Source: Plectrocnemia conspersa
Lineage: Eukaryota; Arthropoda; Insecta; Trichoptera; Polycentropodidae
DNA length: 64,000 nucleotides
Reading direction: 5' to 3'
Assembly (NCBI GenBank): GCA_009617715.1
Contig: VTFK01000347.1
Span: 124,001 to 188,000 of the forward strand
Of this stretch, positions 37,571 to 48,971 are shown in pieces. The notes beneath the pieces are model-generated. The model made no database searches and was not told where the DNA came from. It saw only the letters and a list, made by a program, of their open reading frames with translations. Numbering within the stretch: position 1 is the stretch's first letter; the number at the start of each line of letters is the position of its first letter. Both the position numbers and the translations under genes were made by a program.

Positions 37571-37591
37571 ATCTGATGTTATACATCAGAT
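37571..37591. repeat. Perfect 8 bp hairpin
   Basis: ATCTGATG, loop TTATA, CATCAGAT. A second short hairpin (GTATGC-TTGTA-GCATAC) lies at about 37661-37677. They are at the edge of a GC-richer block (37600-37850) whose minus frame (89 codons) has no recognisable motif. Confidence 0.6.
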
Positions 37592-37990
37592 TTCCAAATT
37601 ACTTTATAACAGCTAGATGCGAGATGTACGGTGATGGTACAACAGTTAAATTTTAATTTAAGTATGCTTGTAGCATACAACCAAAGCCAAAGATCAAGAG
37701 CGTGCTCCCAAAACGACACACAGCTACAATGCCAACAATAAAACGTGTGAGCAAACAGGATTCGTCCCTGTCCCCTTAATAAATAGGCGAGTCTACAGAA
37801 ACTAACCCCTGCTAAAAGTCTTCGTTTCCGCCCCGATTTATAATACATTACACCCCGGCGAGGTTGCGGCTATAATTTTTGACAAAATTTATGCGCCCCG
37901 GCAATTAGGGGGCCCCTCTTTTCAATATTCGCTCGCGAAACCAACGTTCGCCGTCGCTGACTGGCTGTCCCGTGATCAATATGAAGTGTG

Positions 37991-38260
37991 ATGCGAACCG
38001 TGTCGTGTTCAGTTCGCCACTTGTTTCGATCTTTGGTAGTAGGAATACTTTTTTTTTGGTTTATTGTCGGGAGGGGTTCGTTGTCGGCGGAACATGTGAA
38101 ACGTGCTGATTGCTCACATAAAATCGGCCCTTATGATCGTATTGTAGCCCTAAATATTACATACGCGATTCAATATAGGAAACGCTCGCATATGGGCACT
38201 TTCGATCGAAGGGTATACGCCTCGGCGCTGAGCGTAATCTTGATCAGTACCAGAAAATAA
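37991..38260 (+). CDS. Hypothetical ORF with signal-peptide-like start
   Basis: ATG at 37991 opens 89 codons to TAA at 38258-38260. The N-terminus has a basic start (MRTVSCSVRHLFR), a hydrophobic core (SLVVGILFFWFIVG) and a plausible cleavage site after GSLSA; the rest is basic with two cysteines and an N-I-T glycosylation motif. This resembles a small secreted peptide. An overlapping ATG frame begins at 37981 (43 codons), which weakens the call. The block is GC-richer than its flanks. No family recognised. Confidence 0.25.
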   Translation: MRTVSCSVRHLFRSLVVGILFFWFIVGRGSLSAEHVKRADCSHKIGPYDRIVALNITYAIQYRKRSHMGTFDRRVYASALSVILISTRK

Positions 38261-38269
38261 ATATTTCTT

Positions 38270-39240
38270 TATATTCGTATGCACATAATAATAAATTCGC
38301 ATGAAAATAACTATAAAACATGCATGACTTTCCTTGAACATAAATATTAAGTAATAAACAAAGTGTAAATAAAATGAAAGCAATTATTGTATTACGAGCG
38401 ATATTCAGAGAGTTCAGCATAATCACATGCGAACGGGGTTCTTGATTTTAACATCAAGAAATATCGCAGATGCTCTTTTTCGAGGAAGATTAAAAAACGT
38501 GTATAGTCATTGCCAATTTAATACAAACTACAACAATAACTTTTGACCGGTGAAAAGAATCGGTATTCTTAAATATAAACCTTATTAGAGTACTAGTAAA
38601 AAAATATTTTAAAATCTAAATAATAATAAAAGATTGAAGCATTTTAATTTTTTTAATTTAATTTTTTTTTGGAATAACCTATACATTAAAAATCCACTAA
38701 TATGCCATATATGTAAGATATTTACATATTATCTGTTATTTTAACAATGTAGCAATCCTGGTAAATTGTCAACGAAAAACGTGCATAATAAATTAGGTGA
38801 AGTTTCTGCTAAAAATATAAGATAACTAAACATATTTTACACGTTACTTCATATGACATAATAAGTATTGCTATAAAAATGATAATATCGACTTAAGAAA
38901 CTTATTACGATACTAAAAAACTGTTTCTATTTTACTTAAAAACTTTTACACTAAATATCAAATCAATTGTAAAAAAATAGTGTTTTAAAACAAGACTGCC
39001 GAATATATTTAAAGAGAAAATCGACGAAATCTATAAAACAAAAAAATAAGTTTGAAATCATCTTAACTTTATGGCAAAAATATTATTATAAATTAATTAA
39101 AATTACGTACAAAACAAATAATATATATTCTCTTACAAAATTTAAATGTAATACATATGTTATATAATACCTATTGTAGTATTAAATATATTTTCAATTT
39201 ATCGTATATACTTATACAACTACATATTACAAAAAATGCT
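38270..39240. other. AT-rich stretch without a gene
   Basis: AT-rich; a short segment near 38850 resembles the 34.98-37.1 kb repeat blocks. Confidence 0.55.
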
Positions 39241-39253
39241 GTTACTATCTCCC

Positions 39254-39357
39254 ATGGATCCAAACGTCTCAACCAAATGTGTCGTGTTGAAAAATATACG
39301 ACACTCAATCACTTTGTTTAGAATCTGGTTACAAAAATGGAACGGTGCGTCGCGTAC
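39254..39357 (+). CDS. Candidate first coding exon, unknown gene
   Basis: ATG (CCCATGG context) opens MDPNVSTKCVVLKNIRH and continues to NGASR, 34 codons plus two bases, ending at a GTGAGC donor (39358). The GC-richer block ends soon after. A stop would follow in frame if not spliced. No family recognised. Confidence 0.25.
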
Positions 39358-39359
39358 GT

Positions 39360-40480
39360 GAGCGAGTTCACAAAATCACCTTCAAAACTCCGATCGAACA
39401 TTGAAAAATATTGAGAGCCACTGCTATGACGGACACATATGATCATGCATTTAAAACACCCGTTAACAGTTACTCACGTTGGTATAGTGAATTATTACGT
39501 TTTTAATATAAAACGTCTAAATTCCAACATGCAAGCAATGCCTTCTCTCTCACCGTTAAGAATAAATTCTTACCATTATCATCTACCTATATGGATGTAC
39601 ATACATATATATATTTGTACTGATTTTAAAACTCGAGTATGTACTGTTTATTATAGCAGTTTGTAACTTTGAATTTCACAGCTATAGTCAACTATCAATT
39701 ACAAGTAATGCTTTCAATTAGAATTCTTATTAGCTGGCGTTGAATACTAATTAAAGGCCGTCGCAAGAAAATTTCCAACGTTGAACGCTTCACTTAGAAA
39801 TACACACACATACAGTAATAATACAGGTTGGTTCATAAATGGCTTCATAATTAATTTTCAATACATTAGTTTTATATAACTGTTTTATAACATATATTGT
39901 TATATATAAAACTGTAAAAATACGTCTACTATAAAACTTACCTTTTGACAAAATATTCATTTAAATATTTAGTTTATGATATATTTTACTTTAAATTATT
40001 TTTTTATTTTTAAGTTTATGATATACTAATTTACGTTGCATATGATAAGTAAATGAAAATTAAGTTTAGGAGTTGAAATATACTTCATAACGCGGATAAG
40101 CGTAATGCTTACTTGATTAAATTGTTTAACAGATATTAATTAAAAAAACGTCTATGCCTCATCCCCCATATTCCATTGACCTTTCCCCTACAGACAAAAA
40201 CATTTTTTTTTAAATTTAAAATTATTTTTTCGAAATACGAAATTCAATAATTGTTAACTCGTTGCTCAAAAAACACATTTTAATTAATAAAAACTACAGC
40301 GTTTTTATCTTACTAAAAAAATCGACCATTTCATATGAAACAACCTAATATTTATTATTTTGTTCAATTTCACAAATAATTAAACAAACTAAAGAAAAAG
40401 TAAAACGACTTACAGACCAACCTGTGTGTGTAAGTGTGTGATCGATAATGGAATTTCACTTTTTCCAATTATATAAAACA
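39360..40480. other. AT-rich stretch without a gene
   Basis: A 75-codon plus frame at 39439-39666 has no motif. The minus strand carries ATG plus six codons then AAAG|GTAAGT at about 39951-39970, too short to call. Confidence 0.5.
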
Positions 40481-40491
40481 GTTGCCAGCGT

Positions 40492-40770
40492 ATGGAAACT
40501 GTCGATGTGAAAACCTCTTACAATAGAGTTGCGGCCCGTTTGATACAGTTTTATACGATGGAATTTCAGGGCTGCCACTTTCGATTGTCCTTGAAAATGA
40601 GAGCGTCCTTGAACGGCGTGACAACCGGGATTTATTGTGTAAGGTTCCTCACTCGTGAAACGGGATTCGTGAGCCTCCTTTTATTGCGTATGATGTACGT
40701 ATGGCATAATCAACAATTTTATGTCAAGGTCTTATTGAATATGTTTATGTGCAAACACGCAACTAAATAA
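40492..40770 (+). CDS. Hypothetical 92-codon ORF
   Basis: ATG at 40492 opens 92 codons (METVDVKTSYNRVAARLIQ at the start, K-terminal stop). TATAAAA lies at 40472-40478 but too close to the ATG to be its TATA box. A donor-like TGT|GTAAGG lies inside at about 40637, so the first 48 codons could alternatively be a first exon. Composition is GC-richer up to about 40700 only. No domain recognised. Confidence 0.25.
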   Translation: METVDVKTSYNRVAARLIQFYTMEFQGCHFRLSLKMRASLNGVTTGIYCVRFLTRETGFVSLLLLRMMYVWHNQQFYVKVLLNMFMCKHATK

Positions 40771-40779
40771 AAATATATA

Positions 40780-41390
40780 TTATTATAATATTTTACTAAT
40801 ATTACATACTAAAATAAATAGAAAGCAATAATAAAACTATTGGTTATTTAGCTAACTGAATCTAACTATTGAATATGATGTAATAACATTCTTGAGCGTA
40901 ACACATTTTAACAATTAACACCATTATGTTCATATCCTCAATTTTTACGTTGACAATGTGTGATAATGATATATATTAGTATTATATTATTATTTTTTTT
41001 ATTTTTTATTATTATATTATAAATTATATTATTTTTTTCAATGTTTTATTGATAAACTATTAACACAGATCCAGAAAGTTGTATTAGATCATAGTTTTAT
41101 GTTAAATTCATTGAAAACGAAGGAATAAGAAAATTCTAAAGGTATTGATACAACAAACAAGTTAAATATACAAAGAAAATCGATAATCAATATAAATAGA
41201 AGCAATAAGTCGGAACGTACAAATTAAATTTGAGGTGTTTTTATTCAGCTTGAAATTTAACTTGAAGACGTTGTTAATAACTTATTTATATTATATGATC
41301 CAGAAATTAATGTCGTTTTATTAAATTTAAGATTTAATATTTTACATGATATATGATATTTTTTAAGTTGGCAGTTACGCCTACTAAATA
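40780..41390. other. AT-rich stretch without a gene
   Basis: ATT-rich low-complexity run at 40970-41030; otherwise nothing. Confidence 0.6.
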
Positions 41391-41394
41391 CATT

Positions 41395-42085
41395 AGTGAA
41401 GTGGTAGATGATTTATTAGATATCCGTAAATATCAAAGTTGGTTAAAAAAAATTTTACAAGAAAATTACGATATCAATAATAGTCAATATATGGATGTAA
41501 GAGCAGTCCAAGAAACTAACGGTTGCACATGAATTGAGCAAAGAAAACAATTTAGCATATCCACATATCCCAAGAGCTTCTTGATCTTGAAGCTGGTCGC
41601 CTTTTCTCAATGATTTGATAACCGAAGATGAGAAATATTAATAATTGTACGACAACAATCACCGTAGATGACAGTGGTTATCCAAAGGCCGATTAGTAAA
41701 ACCAACCTTGTAGTCCAGGCTCACCGTTTAAAAAATATTAGGTGTGTACAGTGGGATTGTAAAAGGATGGTATATTACTAACCCTTAAATCTGCTCATAT
41801 AATAACAGTTTGCACGAGAAAGTAAAAAAGGCCTGCGTCCCCGTGTGGCGAAATTAACTCTCGATAAAATCAATAAACTTGTCTCATCCACCTTATTCTA
41901 CAGACCTTGCTCCTTCTGACTATCGTTTATTTTCATTGATGCAGCAATTCCTAGACAGAAAAAATTGAATGCAAACGATGTGAAAAAGATCGGAATATTT
42001 TAAATCAACCCATCAACATTTTATGCTAATGGCATTAAAAATTATTTGAGTGATCTGAGAATGGAATTATATTTTGACATTTATT
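41395..42085 (+). pseudogene. Mariner transposase relic (second type)
   Basis: Broken frames on the plus strand follow the order of a mariner transposase: linker region (KLTVAHELSKENN, near 41520), the DExK/W region (FLNDLITEDEK, near 41605-41637) with the first catalytic aspartate context, VYSGIVKGWYI (near 41745), RPRVAKLTLDKINKL (near 41835) just after the lost second aspartate, and the HPPYSTDLAPSDYRLF block (41882-41932) with the third aspartate, then DRKKLNANDVKK. Stops and frameshifts separate the parts. It differs from the irritans-like relics at 7.4 and 45.8 kb. Confidence 0.9.
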
Positions 42086-42221
42086 TCGGCAATATCCAAT
42101 ATATAACTAACCCATTACATAGTTAGTCGATACAGGATTATCATAATTATAATATGTATTAGTTTTTTTTGAACCGGATAATAACACGTATTATAAATAA
42201 TTATTTGTATCAGATTTTCAG

Positions 42222-42466
42222 GCGTATTGATTCCAATCTCAACTGAACAGTTATTTTCACTTGAAAGTAATACTTTTTCGTTAAACGGCAATTTTGTTTT
42301 TTATCAAAGTGAAAGCACTTTAATTACCAGAAAAATGCGACGTCATCGTTCAATGGACGGACGGACGGTATTCCTTGTAAATGGTATCAAAACCTCATTA
42401 TTTCAAATAATTTGGCCTCACTTACAGGAAAGACAAAAAAAAAGTGCGGTTCACTTTAATTCATAA
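42222..42466 (+). CDS. Candidate terminal exon, unknown gene
   Basis: After TTTGTATCAGATTTTCAG (ending 42221) the plus strand is open for 80 codons with two split bases at the start and stops at TAA near 42466. It reads VLIPISTEQLFSLESNTFS and later RRHRSMDGRTVFLVNG and ends SAVHFNS. An 80-codon frame at this low GC is unusual. The first ATG in frame is at 42333. It sits about 140 bases after a mariner relic, so transposon origin is possible. Confidence 0.35.
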
Positions 42467-42639
42467 AAATGTAGTAAAAATATATTCCAGATGTATCTCC
42501 TGTTTTTTTACACGCAAAATTAATTTACCTATATTTTAGTTATTTTCAATAATATATAAGTATATATGTGCTATTTATTTTACTACAGTAATAATTATAT
42601 TTAAAACAAATATTTAATAACAGTAAACAGAGATATGTG

Positions 42640-43050
42640 ACCGTATTTCGTGTCATGTTGTTACGAGACGCGTTCGACGCTAGTAAAAGAGAGAGTTATA
42701 AAAATGTTCATACATAGCATAAGTAAGCGTTGTGAAGCCTGATAATATATTATTCATAGAAGGGTCCTCTTTTAAGGGTGAAAAAAAATACATTAGCGTC
42801 ATGTCGGGATCATTTGTTAAAGAGAGCAAGCTAATCCCGGGCTAGACGGGAACGCATGGACACCGTCAGTTGGGAAAATTGTGCATTTTCCTAGAAATAG
42901 TGTAGACATTGCGGTAGGCAATGGCCGCAGACGAAAATCGCAATCTATTTCGACCAAGTCGAAGATTAAAAATAAAAACCGAGCGGCACGGACCTTGGCG
43001 GCGATAAACAGGTTTGGCGATACTCGCGATTAGTCACACGTAGATTTTTT
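42640..43050 (+). other. GC-richer island with a 70-codon open frame
   Basis: From 42821 to the TAG at 43031-43033 one plus frame is open without an ATG near its start. It includes GKIVHFPRNSVDIAVGNGRR and continues basic (NKNRAARTLAAINRFGDTRD). It is protein-like and basic, but clear splice sites are lacking. It could be an exon, a 5' untranslated region or chance. Confidence 0.25.
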
Positions 43051-43059
43051 CGCGATATA

Positions 43060-43465
43060 TTATTAATTCTAGGTATGAAAGAAAATTATTTTATATTTCT
43101 AAGCATATGTTGAGATTCTCGAAAGCTTAAAAATTCAAAGAAATCACTGTTTTGAATTTTTAAGGAAATATTCTAGTGAAAAATTAATGGTTCTACATAA
43201 TTTATTTTTTGGTATTTTAATGCAATGCTATCTATAATAAATTTTAAACAGAAATATGTAAATATTTTACTAGAAATTGTATTTCGTATATCGCAAAAAC
43301 ATTATTAAGCCTACTCTGTCATTTATATAAAAATAAATGTTATATATAATATAAAGCAAAGTTATTTGTATGATATAATATATATTATAAATTACGAATA
43401 ATATTAAAATCGAATCAATTTGGAATCCTATGCAATTTGTGTAATTTGCACTCTGAATTTCGGTT
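43060..43465. other. AT-rich stretch without a gene
   Basis: Nothing supported. Confidence 0.6.
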
Positions 43466-43472
43466 TGTGCAG

Positions 43473-43515
43473 ATTGACCAGGATTGACGTTAAGAGGGAA
43501 GCAGCTGCTTTCTCA
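43473..43515 (+). CDS. Possible 43-base micro-exon
   Basis: A T-rich tract ending GTGCAG (43472) precedes 43 GC-richer bases that end at a strong GTGAGTG donor (43516). One phase reads LTRIDVKREAAAFS. Both splice sites are good, but short exons of this type arise by chance. Confidence 0.2.
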
Positions 43516-43639
43516 GTGAGTGTAGGTTGTTTAACTCTGCCTACTCTCTACACCCCAAATCAATTTCAGCGATATGGAGGTGGAATAAGATTTATTTTTA
43601 TCTGCCTTCTTTCTTATAAAAATGTCTTTGAATAACCAC

Positions 43640-45260
43640 CGTAGAATAAACAGCTGGAAATTCTGCAACACATTTATTATGGCACGTGTTATTATATTTG
43701 TCAATATAATAGCACGAAACGACCTTTGTTTATGGTCCATTTGGGAATACATAATCTTCGATCGACACGTACGTCAGCATATCTGTACTAAAGTCACAAA
43801 GCTGTTTACATTGTAATTTAAGTAGTAATTAGCATATGCATTTTTTTTATTTAAGCTGTGCTTCAAATATTATCACATCGAAGACAAGCCGTGTTAGGAA
43901 TTCAAATCGCTCAAAGAAAATTGCTAGAAATTAATGATTTATTAGTAATAATCACTTCAATATTTGACTTCATAACTAACCGCATTCTATTTCACAATTT
44001 TAATGGATAAATATACTTAGCAATATAACAGCGCTACCAACTTTTAGCGTAAATTTAGTTAAAATGCTCTACTTAGACTCAAGGAATTTAAGAAATTAAC
44101 TGAATATATTGCAGCTTATTTTTCATGCATTTTTCGTCAATTGAGTAAAATAAACACGCTGAAATTTTTTTCATTGTTTTATGTATTTTTTATATAGAAG
44201 TGCGTATAAAACATTCGTTTTTTAGGTATGAGTCATATAAAATATTTTTTCATACGTACGTACATAAATACCGCGTTTTAGCGATCTAGCTAAAAGGAAG
44301 AATAAACAAGCGATTTAATTATTTCCGGCGCAATTAATGCTGAACGACTTAAGTAACAAAATGTGCTGCATTTATAATAAACGAACGCTTTGCAAATTGA
44401 TAAAAAAAATGGCCATTAAAATCAAGCATGAGCAGAAACTGCACATACACTGAACTATAATAAACTGAACACACCTGCGAAATAGCTAAAACGTTCTAAT
44501 AAGATTATATAAAAACAGATTGCTCAGGAATGAAAGGGTTGTTACTCTCCTCCCATTTCCCCGATGATATATGTACATATAATCCAAAATACAGCGATAA
44601 CTTTCATCAAGATTTTCACTTGAAGTACTACTTTACTTCTGATTTGAAAATACTAGAAACTCGAAACACGAGCTAATAGATTCTATGTGTTTTTTACCTC
44701 CATTGTGGAGCAAAACCTTTTTCAACATGCTTTTAGAATAATCCACGAACATATGCCAATCACCTGGTTTATTTATATATATATATTCTTGAAATAACAA
44801 ACGCCATCCATCATGGCAATATAAACAGTTAAGTTTTATTTATTTTTCTTAAATATGAAATTCTAGTTCCGGTTAAAATTAAATTGTTTTAGTCGTGAGC
44901 TGAGCAACTCAGATTGTTGCTTTGATACATTTAAGACCCTTGTAAGAGCATTAAACTGTGATTTTTATAGTCATGGCTTCTATCGCTTAATGATGGTGAT
45001 TGCATCCTTAACGTAGAAGCAATGGGTCTTGAACTGACTTTGAACATTTTACTTGTTGCCGATTCAAAATTGGTTAATACAGATTTTATTTATTATATAT
45101 AAATTGCTACAGAAATAAAACAAATGCATATAGATTTTTTATTTTCGAATTTGAATTCTGCTTCGCAAAAAGCATAGAGGTCATGTAAGTTCATGCAAGT
45201 TACAAAAAATGCTAAAAAATATTTAGCATCATTAATCTGATCTAACCGCTGGTTTTTAAG
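43640..45260. other. AT-rich stretch without a gene
   Basis: No exon, repeat or RNA gene supported; a few 60-73 codon frames have no motif. Confidence 0.55.
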
Positions 45261-45272
45261 AACCCAAAATTC

Positions 45273-45650
45273 ATGTATGTATATAATTTCAATGCTACCC
45301 AGAATATTAAATTAAATTCGCAAAATGTGATTAGTCACACGTATCCAGAGATCGTTCTCAGCGCACTGTTCCGTTTTTTGTTTTCCGATGTGTTTTCACA
45401 ACTTTTACATACACGAACGTCCGGAAGTTTACGACTGTGTCGAAAATGCGCAAGAGAGGAAAGAAAAAACGTCGAAAACATACAAACAATATTCAAAACA
45501 AACGCTCCGAATCAAATGCTTGATCAAACGCACCAGAAGCGGGTGGCAGAAAAAAAGTTTTGCGGTACACTTTTAGGCTTGAATGTTTATTTAAAACACT
45601 CTCGATGGACTTTGTTTGACGATGAGCTCACAAATTTATACCAAATGTGA
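45273..45650 (+). CDS. Hypothetical 125-codon ORF
   Basis: One of the longest uninterrupted ATG-started frames in the window, in a GC-richer block. It starts MYVYNFNATQNIKLNSQ and ends with an acidic/aromatic tail (LFDDELTNLYQM). The middle is basic and cysteine-containing (LCRKCAREERKN). No domain is recognised. A second frame is open for 62 codons inside it. It lies about 170 bases upstream of a mariner relic and may be part of another element. Confidence 0.28.
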   Translation: MYVYNFNATQNIKLNSQNVISHTYPEIVLSALFRFLFSDVFSQLLHTRTSGSLRLCRKCAREERKNVENIQTIFKTNAPNQMLDQTHQKRVAEKKFCGTLLGLNVYLKHSRWTLFDDELTNLYQM

Positions 45651-45821
45651 CTTAAATTAAAAATACTATGCGATGATCTAATTTTTAAATACAGCTACGT
45701 TTACTCTGAAAAAATCTGTGCATCTATACCGTGAGCAATATGCCAAGAAAAAATGACCTTGAGTAAAATTTAGCAGGCCAATAGTATTCGTTTTTGGTTG
45801 AGCTCGTATTTTTTTTCTCAC

Positions 45822-46660
45822 GTTGGTGCATGTTAATTGTCAGTGATATTGGATGCGTAGTTTGTGTTTGACAGTCATGTATTGACAACGCGTCATGCTC
45901 GGCGACTTATTAATTTTGAAAATAACGGAACTAATGAGTTGCGTTAGAAATTTGATAATGTAATTAGAAGTAGTGTAAATGTTATAGAAGGCTTTTGGCG
46001 AAAATGCTATGTCTAAAACAAGGGTTTATAAATGGTACAAACGTTTCTAAGATTACGAGAGATAAATGAAATCCTAGCATATACATTACCAATGAAAATT
46101 ATAAATAAATAAGCACATAAGTTTGAGACAAAAATGTTTTCAAAGCTAGCAATTGAATGCTGAATTGTAAGGTTATTACTTTTAAATAAAGATACAATCG
46201 TTTTAATGTATGCGCCCATAAAACTCACGTCAAGTTCGATCGAATGTCAAGGTTCTCTCTACTGATTTTTTATGATTGTAACGCAGTCACTGCAAATTCT
46301 TACAAACATCATTCAAATTCTTACACTCAAGTTATTTGATCAATAAATAGTATTAACACCTAGTTTTACAACGTTTATGTAAGGCAATCTGAAAAATAAC
46401 GCCGGGAATTATTGGCAAACAAATTTTGGATTTTGCACCACAATAATACACTTGAACAAAAACTCTTACATACATACTGATGTCACTACTAGTTTGGTTA
46501 GCTTTTATTTATCTTATCAATTTATTAATAGTGTTTGTAGAATATCACAACCCAAGCTTAAGATAAAAATAAAGATGGACAAACTCAATCAGAATTTTTG
46601 CACCAATCATATCATAAACTGCGTCATTAAATACAGTATAAAAACTACGTTACTTTATTA
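45822..46660 (+). pseudogene. Mariner (irritans-like) transposase relic
   Basis: The leader (45822-45930) matches that of the minus-strand relic at 7.4-7.9 kb. The N-terminal helix-turn-helix region KAFGENAMSKTRVYKWYKRF (near 45990-46049) is well preserved. Later, SRQVRSNVKVL (near 46230) and LLANKFWILHHNN (about 46405-46445) mark the middle of the catalytic domain; in the latter the family's HDN catalytic aspartate reads HNN. Frameshifts and stops occur throughout. Clear terminal inverted repeats are not visible. Confidence 0.9.
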
Positions 46661-46664
46661 AAAA

Positions 46665-48325
46665 TGATACGTGCTATTTAAAAAATCGTGTTTTATCTAA
46701 ATTTAAAAATAATCATATCGAAATGATGATTCAGCGAGTTGCTCTAAAATTAGATATGGCATGAAAGACAAAATACGTGATATTTAAAGTGAGTAATATT
46801 AATATCTAATGAAAATGTACAATTTACATTTAAAGGAAAACTCATTATTTATTAGTCATACTCATTATAAATGATAACATTTATTAGTGCACTATAGTAA
46901 TAAATATGCTATAAAAATCTTGTTTCTTTTTTAATTTATTTAATACACAACCTTGTGCTGATTTATAAAAAGTTAATAACATGCGCCTTAGAAAATAAAC
47001 TTAAATTAATATAATACTATCTTATCCTCTTTAACTTGTCAACGCGCAAGTCGGTTTCCTGTAATAAATTTCATTGATATGCTATTTTTTTTATTAATAA
47101 TTTTTATTAACAAGGTCGTTCATATTATAAGTAAAACATAGAAGCGTTGTTTATTTTAGTGTTAAACCCAAAAACTTTTCACTCAATTAGTGACTCACCT
47201 GTAATCAATAATTTCATTATATATAAAATAAATTTTAAACTGCCTGATTTAGTGACTTTACTATAGTTATCTCGACGTACGTTATAACGGCGGTTAAGCG
47301 ACGCCACCGTGGCGCCATATCGCATACCCAAGTATAGTACAAAAGTATAAGATTTTATAATATTTGCACAGCAAAAAAATAATAATACAAACTAATAATA
47401 TTGTATGCTTTTATCTAATCAGCAATATATAGTTAATTATAAGCAATTAATTTAACAAATCACCCTTAAAAAAAATATAATTTCCATTATATTAAATACA
47501 TTTTAAACGTATTAAAAATAATTGTTTTATAAAAGATATATGTTTTAAATTTATTTTAAAATATACTAAAATTCTGCTATTATTATAATAAGAGTTTAAA
47601 AACATTAATATTAATAAAAAAAAAAATTATAATCATATAATCAAGAGCCAGCTTAAAATTATTCAATGTGTCATGAAATTTCAATTACCAACGGATTTTT
47701 TAGTATTTTGTCAAAGCACTGACTTTTTAAATACTCTATTAAAAAGGGATGAATCTTTCTGATATTTATCAAAATAAATTCAATGGCATTATTAATAATA
47801 TGTAAACTTACAAAAACGAATAATATAACTATAAATATTTTTACTATATTGAGTTATTTCATCTGTGGTATATATATACAAAATTGATATACAAGATTTT
47901 TTATTCTCAAATTAAACATTTTCTAGAAACACATATATTATAAAATTACTGTGACATTAATTTTGATGTAGTGAACATATTGTATTGCTACTCAAGACAG
48001 TAAAAAACATTATAAAATATCGTTCTAGTACCAAAAATACTGTTTTCAAAGCAAAATTCCACGAATATTCCTACTTTCCATTTGAATCTTACATGCTATC
48101 AATATTTTTACTAAAAGATTGTCATAGAGATTATTACATAATATTTTGTATGTACATGTAACTATTATTGTAATTAGCACCACTATAAAAACTCGCAATT
48201 AACCTATTTTTTTAAATCGAAATGACACACAATGGTGTCATAGAAGCAACCTAAATATTTAAAGTAATTGTTAAACTTTTTATTTGTATGCATTTTTTTT
48301 TTAAATATAATGCATAAATAATCTG
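46665..48325. other. AT-rich stretch without a gene
   Basis: One GC-richer patch (47275-47335) without exon features. On the minus strand ATG plus six codons ends at CAG|GTGAGT (near 47200), interesting but too short to call. Confidence 0.5.
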
Positions 48326-48399
48326 ATTTTAAAAGTTAGTTTTATATATTAAAGCATAGTTTCTGGATATATAATATAGTATGTATTTGAAGGGACTAT

Positions 48400-48470
48400 A
48401 AAGATGCCTCTCAGAGTAATAACCCTGAAATTGCGGGTTCGAGCCCCGGCAGCAGACTCGAATTTTTATT
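48400..48470 (+). ncRNA. tRNA-like 3' half (SINE or tRNA pseudogene fragment)
   Basis: GGTTCGAGCCC at 48436-48446 is a perfect Pol III B box set in a T-arm-like fold (GCGGG-TTCGAGC-CCCGG, four of five pairs), preceded by a poor anticodon-arm-like segment and followed by GCAGCAGA and a T-rich tail. No matching 5' acceptor strand or A box is found upstream. This fits the broken head of a tRNA-derived SINE or a decayed tRNA copy rather than a functional tRNA. Confidence 0.55.
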
Positions 48471-48491
48471 TTTTTTAAAGGAGCTATTATA

Positions 48492-48539
48492 GAAGCCATC
48501 CGCGGTGAAAGGGTTAACCTCTTCATCGCGGATGACTTC
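48492..48539. repeat. 48 bp near-palindrome centred on TTAA
   Basis: The arms 48492-48515 and 48516-48539 match at 20 of 24 positions when one is reverse-complemented, and the centre is GTTAAC. Each half reads outward as TTAACC, TTTCA or CTTCAT, then CGCGGATG. TTAA with CCCTTTCACCGCGG looks like a piggyBac-type terminus, so two termini appear to face each other across one target site. Confidence 0.7.
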
Positions 48540-48633
48540 AGTTTGTAATACTCATTAGGCACCTAAAGGTACCATGAACCTTCGAGCCAAATAATATGAT
48601 TATTTAGTATAATTTAAGACTGTAAATCACTAA

Positions 48634-48700
48634 TTTATTGAACCATAATATTTTTTAAATTATGGCATGAATAGGTGCCCCCAACATATTAAGCTGGCGC
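48634..48700. repeat. Repeat shared with the miniature element at 48972
   Basis: TTTATTGAACCATAATATTT and the following GCATGAATAGGTGCCCCC and ACATATTAA blocks match 49001-49066 in order. After GGCGCG the two copies diverge, so this copy is truncated or interrupted. Confidence 0.8.
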
Positions 48701-48960
48701 GTACCGTGAGATACTTTCCCTTTCGCTCGCTCGCGTGTTAAGTGACGAGAGTGAGTGAGAGATAAGGGCGTGCGTTACATGCGTTCCGTATGCCTGACAC
48801 ATTGTATCCAAACCTTCCCAGTATTCTTAATGTGTCTATGCCATGTTGAATCAGACTGGCTTAAAATTTCAACCAGCTAATACCTAGATAGATTGAGTAG
48901 GATTTGCTTTCATTTCTGTGGCCAGGACATCATTATCTATCTATGCTGATCTCCCACAAC
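48700..48960. other. GC-richer block with self-complementary CGCTCG/GAGTGAG tracts
   Basis: TTTCGCTCGCTCGCG and, 20 bases later, GACGAGAGTGAGTGAGAG can pair imperfectly. It looks like transposon or foldback material; no exon is visible. Confidence 0.35.
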
Positions 48961-48971
48961 CAATATTATTC

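Noticed and set aside
39951..39970. Minus-strand ATG with six codons ending at AAAG|GTAAGT
   Set aside because: The donor is perfect but the sequence is AT-rich and too short for a start exon call.
47198..47222. Minus-strand ATG (MKLLIT) ending at CAG|GTGAGT
   Set aside because: Attractive donor, but only six codons in AT-rich DNA; no other evidence.
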